A stretch of 64,000 bases of DNA from Ascarosepion bandense (GCA_037127315.1 JBBBDQ010001188.1:598501-662500); one strand, 5' to 3'; shown: positions 22,801 to 31,745, numbered from the stretch's first letter. The notes: generated by a model not told the origin, from the sequence alone. Numbers and translations: made by a program.

Positions 22801-23964
22801 GAAGTTACGGCTGCATTTTATCGGTTTCACTGTAAAAGGGTGGGATCTAGTTGCTAATCTAGTATCTCGTGCAAATTCGTATTTAGGGGGCACCAGTGAT
22901 CTAAGTTCATCGGAGCAGAAGCCGTGAAAGTATTTATAGAAATGTAATTATAGAAATACAGCCGTCTTCGCCATGTTTACAGAACGAATGAGTTATCGTG
23001 TTAAGTAACTATCGCATATCGTATTTATATGTTATAGATTCAATTCTTTTTAATTTTCAAAAGATGTTTTTATTAAATATCAGATTAAGAAAAAAATTAC
23101 AATTCCATATAAAATATTATTTCATAAATTCTATAATCGGGGCGAATAATTTTGTACTGCATCAATTTTTAGAAAGATCTAAACCTATGAATATAATTGA
23201 TAAAAACCTTTTTTTTTTAAAAAATTCACGATTTAAAAAGGGAATCAATATTTATGATAATTTCAGTAATTACTCGCAGATATTCACATTTTCTTAGAGA
23301 ATGTGCAAATATTTAGTGATGGTAAATAATTCTCTCCAAAAATTAAGATCAAATATGGGTCAGAATCCGACAGAAGTATGAAATAAAGAAGAATTAAGAA
23401 AGGTTTATGAATCTTACATGTTTCACTTTCATTAAAGCTTCATCATAAAATGAGTTATGGAGAAACAAAAATTGTCTGTCGTTTAATTTTCATTGATTTA
23501 TCAAGATTTTAGTTTTGTCATTTAGATTTGGAATCCGTCAAATGTTTTTAACTTCAAAAGGCCATAAAACGCATATCTCATATATATATATATATATATA
23601 TCTATATATATATATATCTATATATATATATATATATAGTGATGATCATCCACGTATACTGTCTTAATATGTATAGGAAAGAATATTAATAAAAAGTTTT
23701 GAATTTAAAAACGTACTTTTTTAAACAGTATTTGTTTATTTTTATTGTATTTTTATATTTCAGACCGTCCTCGGTCCTTCATCAGAAACAAGTGATTTTT
23801 AAATTAGAATTGGAATTAGAATTGGTTTCCAATTCTAATTTAAAAATCACTTGTTTCTGATGAAGGACCGAGGACGGTCTGAAATATAAAAATACAATAA
23901 AAATAAACAAATACTGTTTAAAAAAGTACGTTTTTAAATTCAAAACTTTTTATTAATATTCTTT

Positions 23965-24013
<49 letters not shown>

Positions 24014-24357
24014 TCAGATACTTTTATCCAAGCGAAAAAAGAAGGAAGGCAAATTCCAAAAACCCGATCCTAATTAATATTAAAAAATTTATTTTAATAT
24101 TAAAAAATGATACAGGAAGAGAGCTCCATGTAATAAAAAGTTTAAAAAGCAAATATAAATTAAAAAAGGATTAATTCAATGATGTTGAATGACCATTTCG
24201 ATATGAAGATCCCTACGGGGGATAGCACATCACCTCAGCAACAGAAAAATCCTTTCAGACTGAAAGGATTTTTCTGTTGCTGAGGTGATGTGTTATCTCC
24301 CGTAGGGATCTTCATATCGAAATGGTCATTCAACATCATTGAATTAATCTTTTTTTA

Positions 24358-24412
<55 letters not shown>

Positions 24413-27400
24413 TGAATAAATTGTACATTGCGACACGGAAATTTCTATGTTTCGAGATAGATTCTCTTCATCAGGAAATGTTGGATGCTGCTTGTGAAAA
24501 TGATTTACATTTTCACAGCCGGCATACAACATTGCCTGATGAAGAGAAATTATCATCAAACTGTACATTTTGTTTCGACATTGAAAGGACAATGTCTCAT
24601 CAGGTAGCGTGAAGGGAGATGGAACATTCTTTTTTTCTAATATCTGCAAATTTAATGTGAGAGGTGAGTGGAGTAGAGAAAATGAGGAATCAGAATTGGG
24701 AGTTGTAAACTTGAATTTGAACTAAAAGAGGAAAATGGGGGAGAAGGAGGAGAAGTGTGGTTAATGGACATGTTGAAAATTTTAGAGACAGGTTTAGCAT
24801 TAGAAGATAAAGTATGGTCCTTTACAGCCTTTTTATGACCAGTCCTTTGGGTTCAACAAAGAGAAAGAAGTAAGAAAATGTATATGTGTGTGGATAAACA
24901 TGTCTGTATTAGTATAGTAAAAGGATATAAATATTTTTGGGCGTTTCTTAGAAGCATGGTGAAATCCTATACTTAGCCTTAAAAGTTGTTAAATGGGTTC
25001 TTTTTATGTTTAAACTTAATTTAAAATTTCAGGATTTTTTTCAAATAGAAAATCTTAATTAGATCGCAATTTGTTGGACGAAATAAAGGTAAAATTAGAG
25101 GTAAAAATATATATAAGGAGAGAGGTCATACAGTTAAAAGGGAATATCGTGGTACTAAGATTAATACTATAAAGTTGTATCTTTTCTAGAGATCTGAACT
25201 TTAGATTTTGTAATTTTAGCCTGTTTGCAAGGTTAATTATTTAATGTGTTTGCAGTTTACTGTGGTTTCATGCCTTTTGGTTTAGTAATATGTTGATCCT
25301 CGTGTATTTAATGATTTCCATTTTTTCTTGAAGACAAAGGAAACATGGTTCCTTTAGAGATTTATGTTTTAAGTTGTTTGAAGATTTTCCATTTTAATTT
25401 AGTTTTTTTTTAATTTTTGTTTGTTAACTTTCAAAAATATTTAGAAAGTGATATCATTTAGTTTGTCCTTGTTATTGAAGTACGAGAGATGATTGTAAAA
25501 GCGCTTTTAAAAACATTCATAGCGTTTTCGATATAAATTTTAACATCGTTAGGAGAACCCACGGACGAAATCGAAAACATATATACCAAGGATTTTGTTA
25601 AGCATTTATTAGGTATTGGGCATTGATTCGGGTTTATATATATATATATATATATAGTAGTCTAACGTGTGGTGAACTTTCAAGACTGTTCAACGTTTCC
25701 GATGAAACAGAATTCACCTGCACCGCCCAGGTAAGACGTACAAACTGAGCAAGTGGGTTCCGCAAACGCTGTTGGAAATCCACAAGGGACAACGAGTGGC
25801 AGCTTGGGTATCGCTGCTTTCTTGCCACCGTACCGCATCGTTATTCAATGGAGTGCTTACCAGTGATGAAAAGTGTGTTTTGTACGAAACTCCCAAGCCT
25901 TCCAAACATTGGTTGTCTCCTGAGGATGCTGTCCCTCACACCGCAAGACCGCCTATTCACCCACGCAAGATTATGCTTTGTGTCTGGTAGACAGGTCGTC
26001 AGGTGGTTCACTATGAACTGCTACCAACGGGGCAAACGGTCACTGGAGACCTATACTCGCAGCAATTGAAACGTGTGCAACAGGTATTGCTCCAGAAGGA
26101 GCCAGCACTGGTGAATCACAAAGTGTGCTTTTCCTCCATGTCAACGCCAGGCCGCATGTCGCACGAGTGGTCAGGGATACCATAGAGTAACTTGGGTGGG
26201 AGACTTTGTGCCGTCCACCTTATTCACCTGACTTTGCACCATCCGATTACCACTTCTTTCACTCTCTGGTGGGAAATCCTTCACCAATGAAGCAGACTTG
26301 CGCAAATCCCTCAAGGAATTTTTGCGTCAAAACTCCCCGTGTTCTACCGCAAGGGCATTGAACAGCTGGAGACACGTTGGCAGAAGGTACTGGATGCTGA
26401 TGGCGATTACTTGGAAGTTCCACATACTGTGAAGCTTTTTTTCCTTTAAAAACGGACAGAACTTTTTTGGTTGCCTTGTACATGACCTCGTTGCATTTCA
26501 TTTAGTCTAGCTACCTCTCACTTGCCTTGTCGCATTGATTACAGCCGTTTTTGTCTAGTGCGAGAAAAGCAGCTGATGGAGTAGAAGTTGCATTTACAAT
26601 TTACTGGTTTTACAGTAAAAGGGTGATTAGTTGCTAAACTTGAGGCTCGAGTAAATTTATATAGAGGGGGTATTATATCTCACGGTATTATATCTCACGG
26701 TATTGCATCTCACGGTATTGCATCCTCTCTCTCATGCTCCTTTCTCCGTCCACTCCACTCTCATCAGTATTCTCATCCTTCTCTTGCACACTTCCTGACA
26801 CCCTCTGTAACTTGTCCCCCTTTCTCGTAATTTCCTCCTAAGTAACCACACCCCGCATGGAAAGACCGAGATAGATAGATAAATAGATATGAAAAGACTG
26901 AGAAATAGATACTTTTCATCACTTTCCTCCTATGTAACCCCTTGCGCACCAGTGGCAGTAAACTGCCCTGCTTGGGACAGTATGATCATAAAAAAAAAAA
27001 CAAGAAAACATGAGGAAAAATTCCAGTTTTAGTTGGAGCACTCGGTTTGATTGGATGATAATAATGTTATGGAAGATATGTTTATATATATATATACATA
27101 TACATGCTTTTCAGCATCAATTGAAGAAGGTAGACCTAATGTTGTAATAATGTTTAACAGGGTGTATATTTCTTTTTTTTTTACTTCAATTGTGGTGTTC
27201 ACTAAGTCTTCTGTTAGTATTTTTGTTTTTGTTATTACCATTATTGATATTCCTATTGTTATTATTACTCTTGTGGTTGTGGCTTCTCAATTAATAATTA
27301 TAAGTTACATACATATGACACAAAACCACATGAAAAACAACAAAAAATTGAAAATTACGAATCGTATATATTGAGCAAAAAAAAAAAAATAGCTAAAATT

Positions 27401-28285
27401 TTGAAGGTGTTAGAAGGATTAAAAGTTTAATAAAAGTCCCTGAAATAAAAGCTTAAGAGAAATACAAAACTGTGTCTTGATAAGTAAAGGCCACACACTA
27501 TGAAGCGCTGGTGATGTTACGGGTGATAGAAAAGTAAATTATGAAATGTAGCAACAGCAATAAACCATTACGTGCTTAAGTTCTTCCCAAAAAATGTGTA
27601 GGTAGTGTGAACATAGCAGAATTCAGACTATGATGAATATGATAACAATAATTATAATGTCGACAATACAAATAATACCATCTACCAGTGCATTGAATAC
27701 TACTACCATATGTGGTCGGGTGCTCCTGCTATCCACCTGGGTGTCCTTGACAAAATCCAACGGATAATCAGTAATGTGATAGATCCTGACTTGGCAGCTC
27801 GGATACAGCCACTTTCTCACCGGCTCAATGCGGCTTCCCTGTGTCTCTTCTACAAATTCTTTCACGGCTTCTGCTTCGATGAAATTAACTCACTGGTGCC
27901 CCCTCTATATAAATTTACTCGAGCCACAAGATTAGCAACTAATCACCCTTTTACTGTGAAACCAGTAAATTGTAAACAGCTCTAACAGCTTCTTCTCTCG
28001 CACTTCCCGCCTGTGGAATTCTCTTTTGTTTACTTGCTTTCTTGATAGCTACAATCTTCAAGAATTCAAATATAATGTCAATAGTCATCTCTTGTCTCAC
28101 TAACCTGCATGCTCTCTGTTATGCTCCTTTCTCCGTCAACTCCACTCTCATCAGTATTCACATCCTTCTCTTACACACTTCCTGACACCCTCTGTAACTT
28201 GTCCCCCTTTCTCGTAATTTTCTCCTATGTAAGCCCCCCGCATGGAAAGACCGAGATAGATAGATAAATAGATATGAAAAGACTG

Positions 28286-28333
<48 letters not shown>

Positions 28334-28534
28334 CGTCAGTATTTTCATCCTTCTCTTACCAACTTCTTGACACCCCCTGTAACCTGCCCCTCTTTCTCAT
28401 ATTTTCCTCCTATGTAACCCCCTGCAAAACAGTGGCAGTAAAATGCCTTGCTTGGAGCGATATGATTTTTAAAAAAAGATAGATAAAAAGCCCGAGATAG
28501 ATAGATAGATAGATAGATAGATAGGGAAAGAGTG

Positions 28535-28568
<34 letters not shown>

Positions 28569-31310
28569 TATTCTCATCCTTCTCTTACCTACTTCTTGAC
28601 ACCCCCTGTAACCTGGCCATCTTTCTCATAATTTTTTCTTATGTAACCCCCTACAAAACAGTGGCAGTTAAAATGCCTTGCTTCGGGCGATATGATTATA
28701 AAAACAAAATTCTATACTATTATCATGTGGATATAAAGTGTGGTATCAATTGTACTTTACAATTAATATATAAACTAGTCCCTCGTTTATGGCCACATTC
28801 ATCCTTCTCTTACCCACCTTCTGACACCCCCTATAACCTGCCCCTCTTTCTAATAACTTTCCTCCTATGTAACCCCCTGCGAAACAGTGGCAGTAAAATG
28901 CCTTGCTTGGAGCGACACGATTATAAAAACATCCTCGTAACTATCAGAGGTTCCGTAAACCGATGTAAAAGCTGAAACAGAAGACTATTTTTGTTGCCCA
29001 GGGCCAATATTTGCTAACTAGAAATTACCAATTAATTCCTGGTAATTACCAATTACTAATATCTTTTACTAACATCAATTACGTTATCCATTACGGATAT
29101 CCTTCACGATATCTACTGCGAATACCCATTACGTTATCCATTACAAATTTCCATTAGATATCTATTACGAATATCCATTACGATATCCATTACATATATC
29201 CTTTACAATATCTATTACGATATCTATTACGAATATCCATTACGATATCCATTAGGAATAACCTTTACAATATCCATTACGGGTCTCCTTTACGAATATC
29301 CATTACAATATCAAATGCGATAACCATTGCGATATCTGTTACCAATATCCATTACGATATCTACTACGAATATCCATTACGATATCCATTACGGGTATCC
29401 TTTACAAATATCCATTACGATATCAATTGCGATAACCATTGTGATATCCATTACCAATATCCATTACGATATCTATTACAGCTATCACGATATCCATTAC
29501 GATATCCATTACGGGTATCCTTTACGAATATCCATCACGATATCTATTACGAATATCCATTACGATATCCATTACGGATATCGCTTAAAGAAAACTTGTG
29601 TTGACCCGGAATGCAGATTCTGTGATGAGCATCCAGAAATAATTGATCATCTTTTATAGCTTACATGGTGTTAATATTCTTTGAATGTAAAATTCGGCAA
29701 TATCTGTGCTTGAAACGATGCAAGTTTTACGGCGAGGAAATTACAAGAAATTGGCCAGACCATTAAAAAGAACAGGTAACAGGCACAGAAACTGTAAAAA
29801 ATATTATGAAACTTTACAATACGCAGGGACGGAACAATCAAAGCTAATCGCCCTGACATCGTGGTCAGACACAACAAAAACAGAACAGAATGCAATTGCT
29901 TATTGACATGACAGTCCCTAAAAGTTGTAATCTTTTAAGATCTTTAAAATCTATCAAAATACCAATACCTTGAAATGGAAATCAAAATAAATATGGCACA
30001 CACTTCTAATCCCTCAGCTTCTTTTCTCGCACTTCCCGCCTGTGGAATTCCTTTCCGTTTACTTGATTTCTCGACAGATACAATCTTCAAGAATTCAAAT
30101 GTAAAGTCAATAGTTTTACGGCTTCTGCTCCTATGAACTTAGCTCGCTGGTACCCCTTATACATGAATTTACTCGAGCCACAAGATTAGCAACTAGGTCC
30201 CACCCTTTTACTGTAAAACCAATAGATTAGAAAATCAAACTCTACTCTGACAGCTTCTTTTCTCCCAATTTCCGCCTGTGGAATTCCCTTTCGTTTACTT
30301 GCTTTCCCGACAGCTACAATCTTCAAGAATTCAAATATTAAGTCAATAATTATCTCTTATCTCACGGTATTGCATCCTCTCTCTCGTGCTCCTTTCTCCG
30401 TACACACCACTCTCATCAGTATTCTCATCCTTCTCTTACCCACTTCCTGACACCCCCTATAACCTGTCACTCTTTCTCATAACTTTCTCTCATGCTCCTT
30501 TCTCCGTCCCCTCCACTCTCATCAGTATTCTCATCCTTCTCTTACCCACTTCCTGACACCCCCTATAACCTGTCACTCTTTCTCATAACTTTCTCTCATG
30601 CTCCTTTCTCCGTCCCCTCCACTCTCATCAGTATTCTCATCCTTCTCTTACCCACTTCCTGACACTCCCTATGACCTGTCACTCTTTCTCATAACTTTCT
30701 CTCATGCTCCTTTCTCCGTCCCCTCCACTCTCATCAGTATTCTCATCCTTCTCTTACCCACTTCCCGACACCCCCTATAACCACACTCTCGTTCTCATCA
30801 CTTTCCTTCTATGTAACCCCATGCGCACCAGTGGCAGTAAACTGCCCTGCTTGGGACAATATGATCATAAAAACAAACAAACAAGAAAACATGAGGAAAA
30901 ATTCCAGTTATAGTTGGAGCACTCGGTTTGATTGGATGATAACAATGTTATGGAAGTTAGAAAAATAAATAATGAAATGTAACCATAAAAACACTATCTG
31001 CCTGATTTCATTCCATAGACTTAGTAGTGTTACCATAGCAGACATTGAAATATAATGATAAATATAGCAATAATAAAAGCAATAATGTTTTGTTCAGTTT
31101 CAGATCGAACAGATTGATACAGAGAATCGTGTAGAGAACTCACACTTCTCGTATTAATATAATTTTAACAAACTTACTGCTTTTGAAGGAGTTCCATTCG
31201 TTGAACTCAATTCTCTTGTCCGTGAACTGAACCCCAGCAGCCACAAACATCAAACGACAGATTTCAGCACGTCCACGGCCATTGAAGTAATAAAGTGTAT
31301 AGGAGGGCAT
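8470..31310 (-). CDS. Sigma-class GST / S-crystallin-like gene, 5 coding exons
   Basis: Spliced gene: 31310-31178, 22113-22018, 14890-14775, 13217-13110, 8634-8470. Joined in phase (1, 1, 0, 0) the exons encode 205 residues, a normal length for a sigma GST. The N-terminal thioredoxin-like domain has Tyr7/Tyr8, GRGRAE (11-16), Trp39 and Lys43, the proline of MLPVLD (Pro52) and PQS (63-65), the usual glutathione-binding positions. The all-alpha C-terminal domain follows, with ICDCFYDLF near 92-100, [13 protein letters not shown] near 155-167 and a basic tail ending KTDF. Known family: sigma GSTs conjugate glutathione in the cytosol; cephalopods amplified and recruited them as lens S-crystallins, most with little activity. 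No exon for the central insert of many S-crystallins is needed here, so this is a short form. Enzyme versus lens protein cannot be decided from sequence. All five exons are free of stops and frameshifts. Introns of 9.1, 7.1, 1.6 and 4.5 kb are full of mobile elements. Confidence 0.92.
8640..9296. other. GST intron 4, unannotated part
   Basis: AT-rich intron sequence with nothing recognised. Confidence 0.5.
9297..9388. repeat. 38-bp tandem triplication
   Basis: TATATTAAATAAGCATTTTC TCAAATGTAAAAAGTT-type unit repeated about 2.5 times. Confidence 0.9.
9762..10256 (-). mobile_element. Composite 5S rRNA-tRNA SINE, full length
   Basis: Minus-strand order: 5S rRNA-like head (10256-10143, with TTGAATACACCGGTTCT, AAGTTAAGG and GATGGGTGACC), tRNA-like unit (10137-10060; GTGGTGCAGTGGATATCGG, GGTCGAATTCC), a body with GGGAAAGGTATTAATC, and an AT-rich tail ending TATGGCATATC/AAACAAACCAACC in the mirrored sense. 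A perfect 13-bp duplication AATTAATTTTCTG flanks it (9749-9761, 10257-10269). Confidence 0.88.
10270..11340. other. GST intron 4, unannotated part
   Basis: Intronic sequence without recognisable gene or repeat family; short CTTTCACTTTCACTTTC run near 10574. Confidence 0.4.
11367..11728. repeat. Penelope-like terminal inverted repeat between (TA)n runs
   Basis: Imperfect hairpin: CATTTATAAACGAGTTATTT (from 11526) and its reverse complement (to 11690), arms about 65 bp, with CACCTGAAGAAACAGC and GGAAACCAAGGTAGC in the right arm. Preceded by the GGTTAGACCAGTACAC block seen at 7.2, 7.5 and 44.6 kb. Confidence 0.8.
11750..12780. other. GST intron 4 with Penelope-like pieces
   Basis: 12050-12140 (-) and 12385-12425 (+) match the TCATGAGCCGTTCTAA and GAAAATGGCTTGTG blocks found at 34.7, 35.7 and 40.7 kb. 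The rest is unassigned. Confidence 0.5.
12780..13045. repeat. (TA)n and (CA)n microsatellite cluster
   Basis: TA runs at 12780-12826, 12968-12990 and 13029-13045, a CA run at 12935-12968, and an inverted repeat of TTTCCAATATAAAAATGAATC around 13000-13070. Confidence 0.9.
13110..13217 (-). CDS. GST/S-crystallin coding exon 4
   Basis: Phase-0 exon of 36 codons, [10 protein letters not shown]... to FFMGNE, with acceptor TTTTCACAG and donor GTATGT. A (TA)n/(CA)n-rich intron stretch lies just downstream (12780-13045), and the first bases of that intron are part of a local inverted repeat with 13000-13020. Confidence 0.92.
13484..14234 (+). mobile_element. Helitron-like non-autonomous element with GT microsatellites
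   Basis: Starts around TTATTTATAAATGG + (GT)n, contains CCGAAACGGCTGAACCGATT, TATCGATAATCGATAATCG, a second (GT)n run, and ends with a hairpin CCCGAGCAACACCGGG followed 8 bases later by CTAG and a host T. The hairpin + CTAG 3' end is the Helitron signature. Further copies at 37.2, 40.9, 59.9 and 63.3 kb. Confidence 0.7.
14345..14760 (-). other. GST intron 3 with RTE tip
   Basis: 14370-14420 matches the 3' tip of the RTE-type LINE seen at 15.3 and 45-47 kb (GATGTAGGCGATCAT). 14430-14760 has nothing recognised. Confidence 0.35.
14775..14890 (-). CDS. GST/S-crystallin coding exon 3
   Basis: Acceptor TTTTTTAG, then GT that completes Gly77, then [20 protein letters not shown]... to SGKYR, ending at donor GTAAGT. 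It encodes the first helices of the C-terminal domain. The extra segment found between this exon and the next in many lens S-crystallins is absent. Confidence 0.93.
15012..15345 (+). mobile_element. tRNA-type SINE (diverged)
   Basis: tRNA-like head (GTTGTTGTGCATTGGATATC, AAGTTCGAATTTC), body with GGGAAAGGTATTAATCCGTC, tail module ending CGAGACATGATCGCCCAAG and ATGGCACCTCACC. The tail module has a 30-bp hairpin (CAGTAGGTCGTCATT...) unique to this copy. Confidence 0.82.
15345..16440 (-). pseudogene. RTE-type LINE reverse transcriptase, C-terminal relic
   Basis: Minus-strand conceptual reading has the recognisable RTE C-terminus: KFKYLES then [11 protein letters not shown] near 16400-16340, [30 protein letters not shown] (about 16270-16190), SQLKKRL, and at the end [16 protein letters not shown] (15450-15390). 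Interrupted by many frameshifts. The same sequence is at 47375-47985 (-), and its 3' end was amplified at 45.6-46.9 kb. Confidence 0.72.
16440..16795. other. GST intron 2, unannotated part
   Basis: No recognised feature. Confidence 0.4.
16795..17103 (-). mobile_element. tRNA-type SINE
   Basis: Minus-strand full-length copy: tRNA-like head at 17103-17030, GTATTAATCTGTCTCTC body, tail module with CGCTTGGGCGATCATGTC at the left end. Confidence 0.85.
17269..19110 (+). repeat. 91-93-bp minisatellite, about 20 copies
   Basis: Unit contains TTGGAGAATGTATAAGAGAA, GGATAGAAATACTAGTGTGC, AGGGGGTT(A/T)CGTGA and AGAACG then an A-run of variable length. Two subtypes alternate: TTACGTGAAAGTAGAACG and TTTCGTGAGAGGAGAGCG. 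The A-run length (7-10) gives the 91-93 bp variation; the last units after 18840 are more diverged. Open frames on both strands are a by-product of a unit length close to a multiple of three. Confidence 0.97.
19301..19607 (+). mobile_element. tRNA-type SINE
   Basis: tRNA head (TTGCACTGGATATCGGCTCG, GAGTTCGAATTCC), GGGAAAGGTATTAATCCGTC, tail to CATATAGCACTTAACTGAC. Confidence 0.88.
19607..19895 (-). mobile_element. LINE fragment wedged between two SINEs
   Basis: Minus-strand piece of the same LINE reverse-transcriptase C-terminal region as 57.7-58.0 kb (antisense of VFNARADG..., [14 protein letters not shown]). Truncated on both sides. Confidence 0.75.
19897..20185 (+). mobile_element. tRNA-type SINE
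   Basis: Head GTGGTGCAGTGGATATCGGC, body and tail complete; runs directly into the composite tandem repeat that follows. Confidence 0.88.
20186..20825 (+). repeat. 320-bp tandem: SINE tail + GTGGGGGATC palindrome
   Basis: Two units (20186-20505, 20506-20825). Each holds a palindromic block GTGGGGGATCGGTTTTC...CTGATCCCCCAC (20225-20272, 20545-20592), a short AT spacer, and the 3' half of the tRNA-type SINE (GTTAAATGGCAGGACAC to ATGGCACTTAACTGA). The same composite recurs inverted at 61722-62185. Confidence 0.9.
20826..21296 (-). mobile_element. Repeated LINE C-terminal fragments
   Basis: Three or four partial copies of a ~130-bp piece (GAAAATTGTAGCGATCGGGG, ACATCCGCTTGGG, CCACAGAG(C/T)AG) of a diverged LINE ORF end, minus strand; the last reads [14 protein letters not shown] in one frame. 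Same region of the protein as LWNS...CFPDGYNLQ in the intact LINE. Confidence 0.65.
21309..21789 (+). mobile_element. Composite 5S rRNA-tRNA SINE, full length
   Basis: 5S-like head 21309-21420 (AATACACCGGTTCTCGTTCG, ACTTAGATGGGTGACCGC, GGTGCTGTAAGCG; about 10 bases of the 5S centre deleted), tRNA-like unit from 21428 (GTGGTGCAGTGGATATCGGC, GAGTTCGAATT), body, and an AT-rich tail ending ATGCCATAAAACAAAACCAA. Flanking duplication AACATTAYACTA, 12 bp with one mismatch (21297-21308, 21790-21801). Confidence 0.9.
22018..22113 (-). CDS. GST/S-crystallin coding exon 2
   Basis: The acceptor ATTCACAG is followed by AG that completes Lys45; the exon then encodes [14 protein letters not shown]... to REF and one base of Gly, before donor GTAAGA. 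It carries the cis-proline and the Gln64/Ser65 glutathione-binding pair. A second in-line AG at the start could shift the border by two bases, but only the border given keeps the frame. Confidence 0.93.
22125..22470. other. GST intron 1, near exon 2
   Basis: Nothing recognised apart from the polypyrimidine-poor acceptor side of exon 2. Confidence 0.4.
22475..22945 (-). mobile_element. LINE fragment, 5'-truncated
   Basis: Poly(A) as T-run 22475-22494, 3' UTR with CACCCCAAGCAAGGCATTCC, then the last ~70 codons of the reverse-transcriptase ORF in antisense up to 22945. Very close to the intact LINE, so a young insertion. Confidence 0.88.
22950..23578. other. GST intron 1, unannotated part
   Basis: AT-rich; no recognised feature. 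Confidence 0.4.
23673..23969. repeat. Palindrome with 142-bp arms
   Basis: Left arm 23673-23814 is the reverse complement of right arm 23828-23969 with no mismatch that I could find; the 13-base centre is ATTAGAATTGGTT. Each arm includes TTTCTGATGAAGGACCGAGG then ACGGTCTGAAATA, a hammerhead-like Penelope terminal motif with GACCG/CGGTC stem. (TA)n runs lie at both outer edges. Confidence 0.93.
24157..24361. repeat. Palindrome with 102-bp arms
   Basis: Left arm 24157-24258, right arm 24260-24361, one central base. A few mismatches (for example GGGGGATAGCACAT against the reverse of ATGTGTTATCTCCC). A (TA)n run follows at 24361-24408. Confidence 0.92.
24410..24625 (-). repeat. Penelope-type terminal repeat with decayed hammerhead
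   Basis: Minus strand 24609-24555: ACCTGATGAGACATTG...CAATGTCGAAACA matches the 733-796 ribozyme, with intact core and stem II but a damaged stem III (GTTTGATG). Flanked by two TTCATCAGG/CCTGATGAA blocks. Confidence 0.65.
24626..25635. other. GST intron 1, unannotated part
   Basis: No coding or repeat family recognised; 24640-24880 may be Penelope 3' UTR because it follows the terminal repeat. Confidence 0.35.
25665..26460 (+). pseudogene. mariner transposase relic
   Basis: Reads [16 protein letters not shown], then [20 protein letters not shown] (first catalytic Asp, about 25865-25925), [12 protein letters not shown] then [23 protein letters not shown], and after frame changes [10 protein letters not shown] (second Asp position lost, about 26137-26170) and [16 protein letters not shown] (about 26218-26262). 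The mariner order DD34D is recognisable; stops and frameshifts make it non-functional. Ends not resolved; a (TA)n run borders the left. Confidence 0.82.
26556..26990. mobile_element. LINE fragments head to head (ORF end -, 3' UTR +)
   Basis: 26556-26680 is antisense to the LINE ORF C-terminus; 26690-26990 is the LINE 3' UTR in sense, with TATTGCATCTCACGG, CTCATCAGTATTCTCATCC and tail CCTGCTTGGGACAGTATGAT + A-run. A short GATA run lies within. Confidence 0.75.
26995..27680. other. GST intron 1, unannotated part
   Basis: 27000-27060 is duplicated at 30885-30945 (GAAAACATGAGGAAAAATTC CAGTT-type block), so it is older repeat. Rest unassigned. Confidence 0.4.
27684..28475 (+). mobile_element. LINE 3' end with ORF fragment
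   Basis: Starts in the reverse-transcriptase ORF ([18 protein letters not shown]...), one frameshift near 27960, stop near 28100, then a 3' UTR interrupted by a (GATA)n expansion (28255-28332) and tail CTTGGAGCGATATGATTTTT + A-run. Extra 3'-UTR copies follow at 28570-28700 and 28795-28935. Confidence 0.82.
28493..28935 (+). repeat. LINE 3'-UTR duplications with GATA run
   Basis: (GATA)n 28493-28568, then two further copies of the LINE 3' end: TTCTCATCCTTCTCTTACC ... CCTTGCTTCGGGCGATATGA and ... TTGGAGCGACACGATTATAA. Confidence 0.8.
29040..29582. repeat. 12-bp-unit array (ATTACGATATCC type)
   Basis: Units near ATTACGATATCC / ATTACGAATATCC / TTTACGAATATCC with a higher-order order shared with the larger array at 32765-34075 (for example AACATCAATTACGTTATCC followed by ACGGATATCC). 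Proteins of repeated Ile-Thr-Ser-Tyr are artefacts. Confidence 0.95.
29585..29925 (+). pseudogene. Retroelement C-terminal relic
   Basis: Conceptual frames give [15 protein letters not shown] and, after frame changes, [12 protein letters not shown] Cys/His knuckle then a RPDIV motif is the usual end of some non-LTR reverse transcriptases widespread in invertebrates. Fragmentary; family uncertain. Confidence 0.5.
29995..30870 (+). mobile_element. LINE 3' ends with 119-bp 3'-UTR tandem
   Basis: Two ORF-end fragments (30015-30110, 30115-30350) then the 3' UTR, in which a ~119-bp piece (CATGCTCCTTTCTCCGTCCC ... ATAACTTTCTCT) is tandemly repeated about four times (30370-30790), and the usual tail CCTGCTTGGGACAATATGAT. 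Confidence 0.85.
30871..31170. other. GST intron 1 near coding exon 1
   Basis: 30885-30950 is a repeat copy of 27000-27065; otherwise no feature. Confidence 0.45.
31178..31310 (-). CDS. GST/S-crystallin coding exon 1
   Basis: Starts at ATG 31310 ([16 protein letters not shown]) and ends with one base of a codon at 31178, followed by donor GTAAGT. It encodes residues 1-44 plus the first base of Lys45. The ATG has A at -3. Four bases upstream an intron acceptor (TTTATTCCAG, ending at 31315) makes a non-coding leader exon likely, as known for cephalopod S-crystallin genes; that exon and the promoter were not found. Confidence 0.93.
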
Positions 31311-31319
31311 GATCCTGGA

Positions 31320-31745
31320 ATAAAGATACCTATGGAAAGACCACCGACAGATATCTGTGGAGAATTGTCTGGAGACACGCTATATAAAATCAAATCATTT
31401 TGAATCTTGGCCAAAATTTTGCGAGTCAACTGGTTCACAAGATTTAAACCACAAAAAGAATTAATTTTCACAAAAAACGTGTTAAAAACAGAAGCGTATC
31501 TAAATGAACGAAATTATAGGCGTTTAATAACTGCATTTTGGTGAGATTCATGGAAGCGTTAAAATATAGTCTAAAGAGAAATAAACAAGTCCGGCAGGCG
31601 GGGGGTACGTGCCAAGATATAATCAGACACCAAACGCTTACGGTTTGAACCGAAAGATAAAGTGTGAAACAAAGTATATTTGTCTTAGATTAGAAAAAAA
31701 TATGTTATCTGTGGAATTAAAAAAACAACTTCATAAAAGTATCTT
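31320..31745. other. Upstream of GST coding exon 1
   Basis: Probably the 5'-leader intron of the GST gene (acceptor at 31315). No leader exon, promoter or open frame recognised. Confidence 0.4.

Noticed and set aside
29040..29582. CRISPR-like array
   Set aside because: Units are contiguous 12-mers without unique spacers, in a eukaryotic genome.
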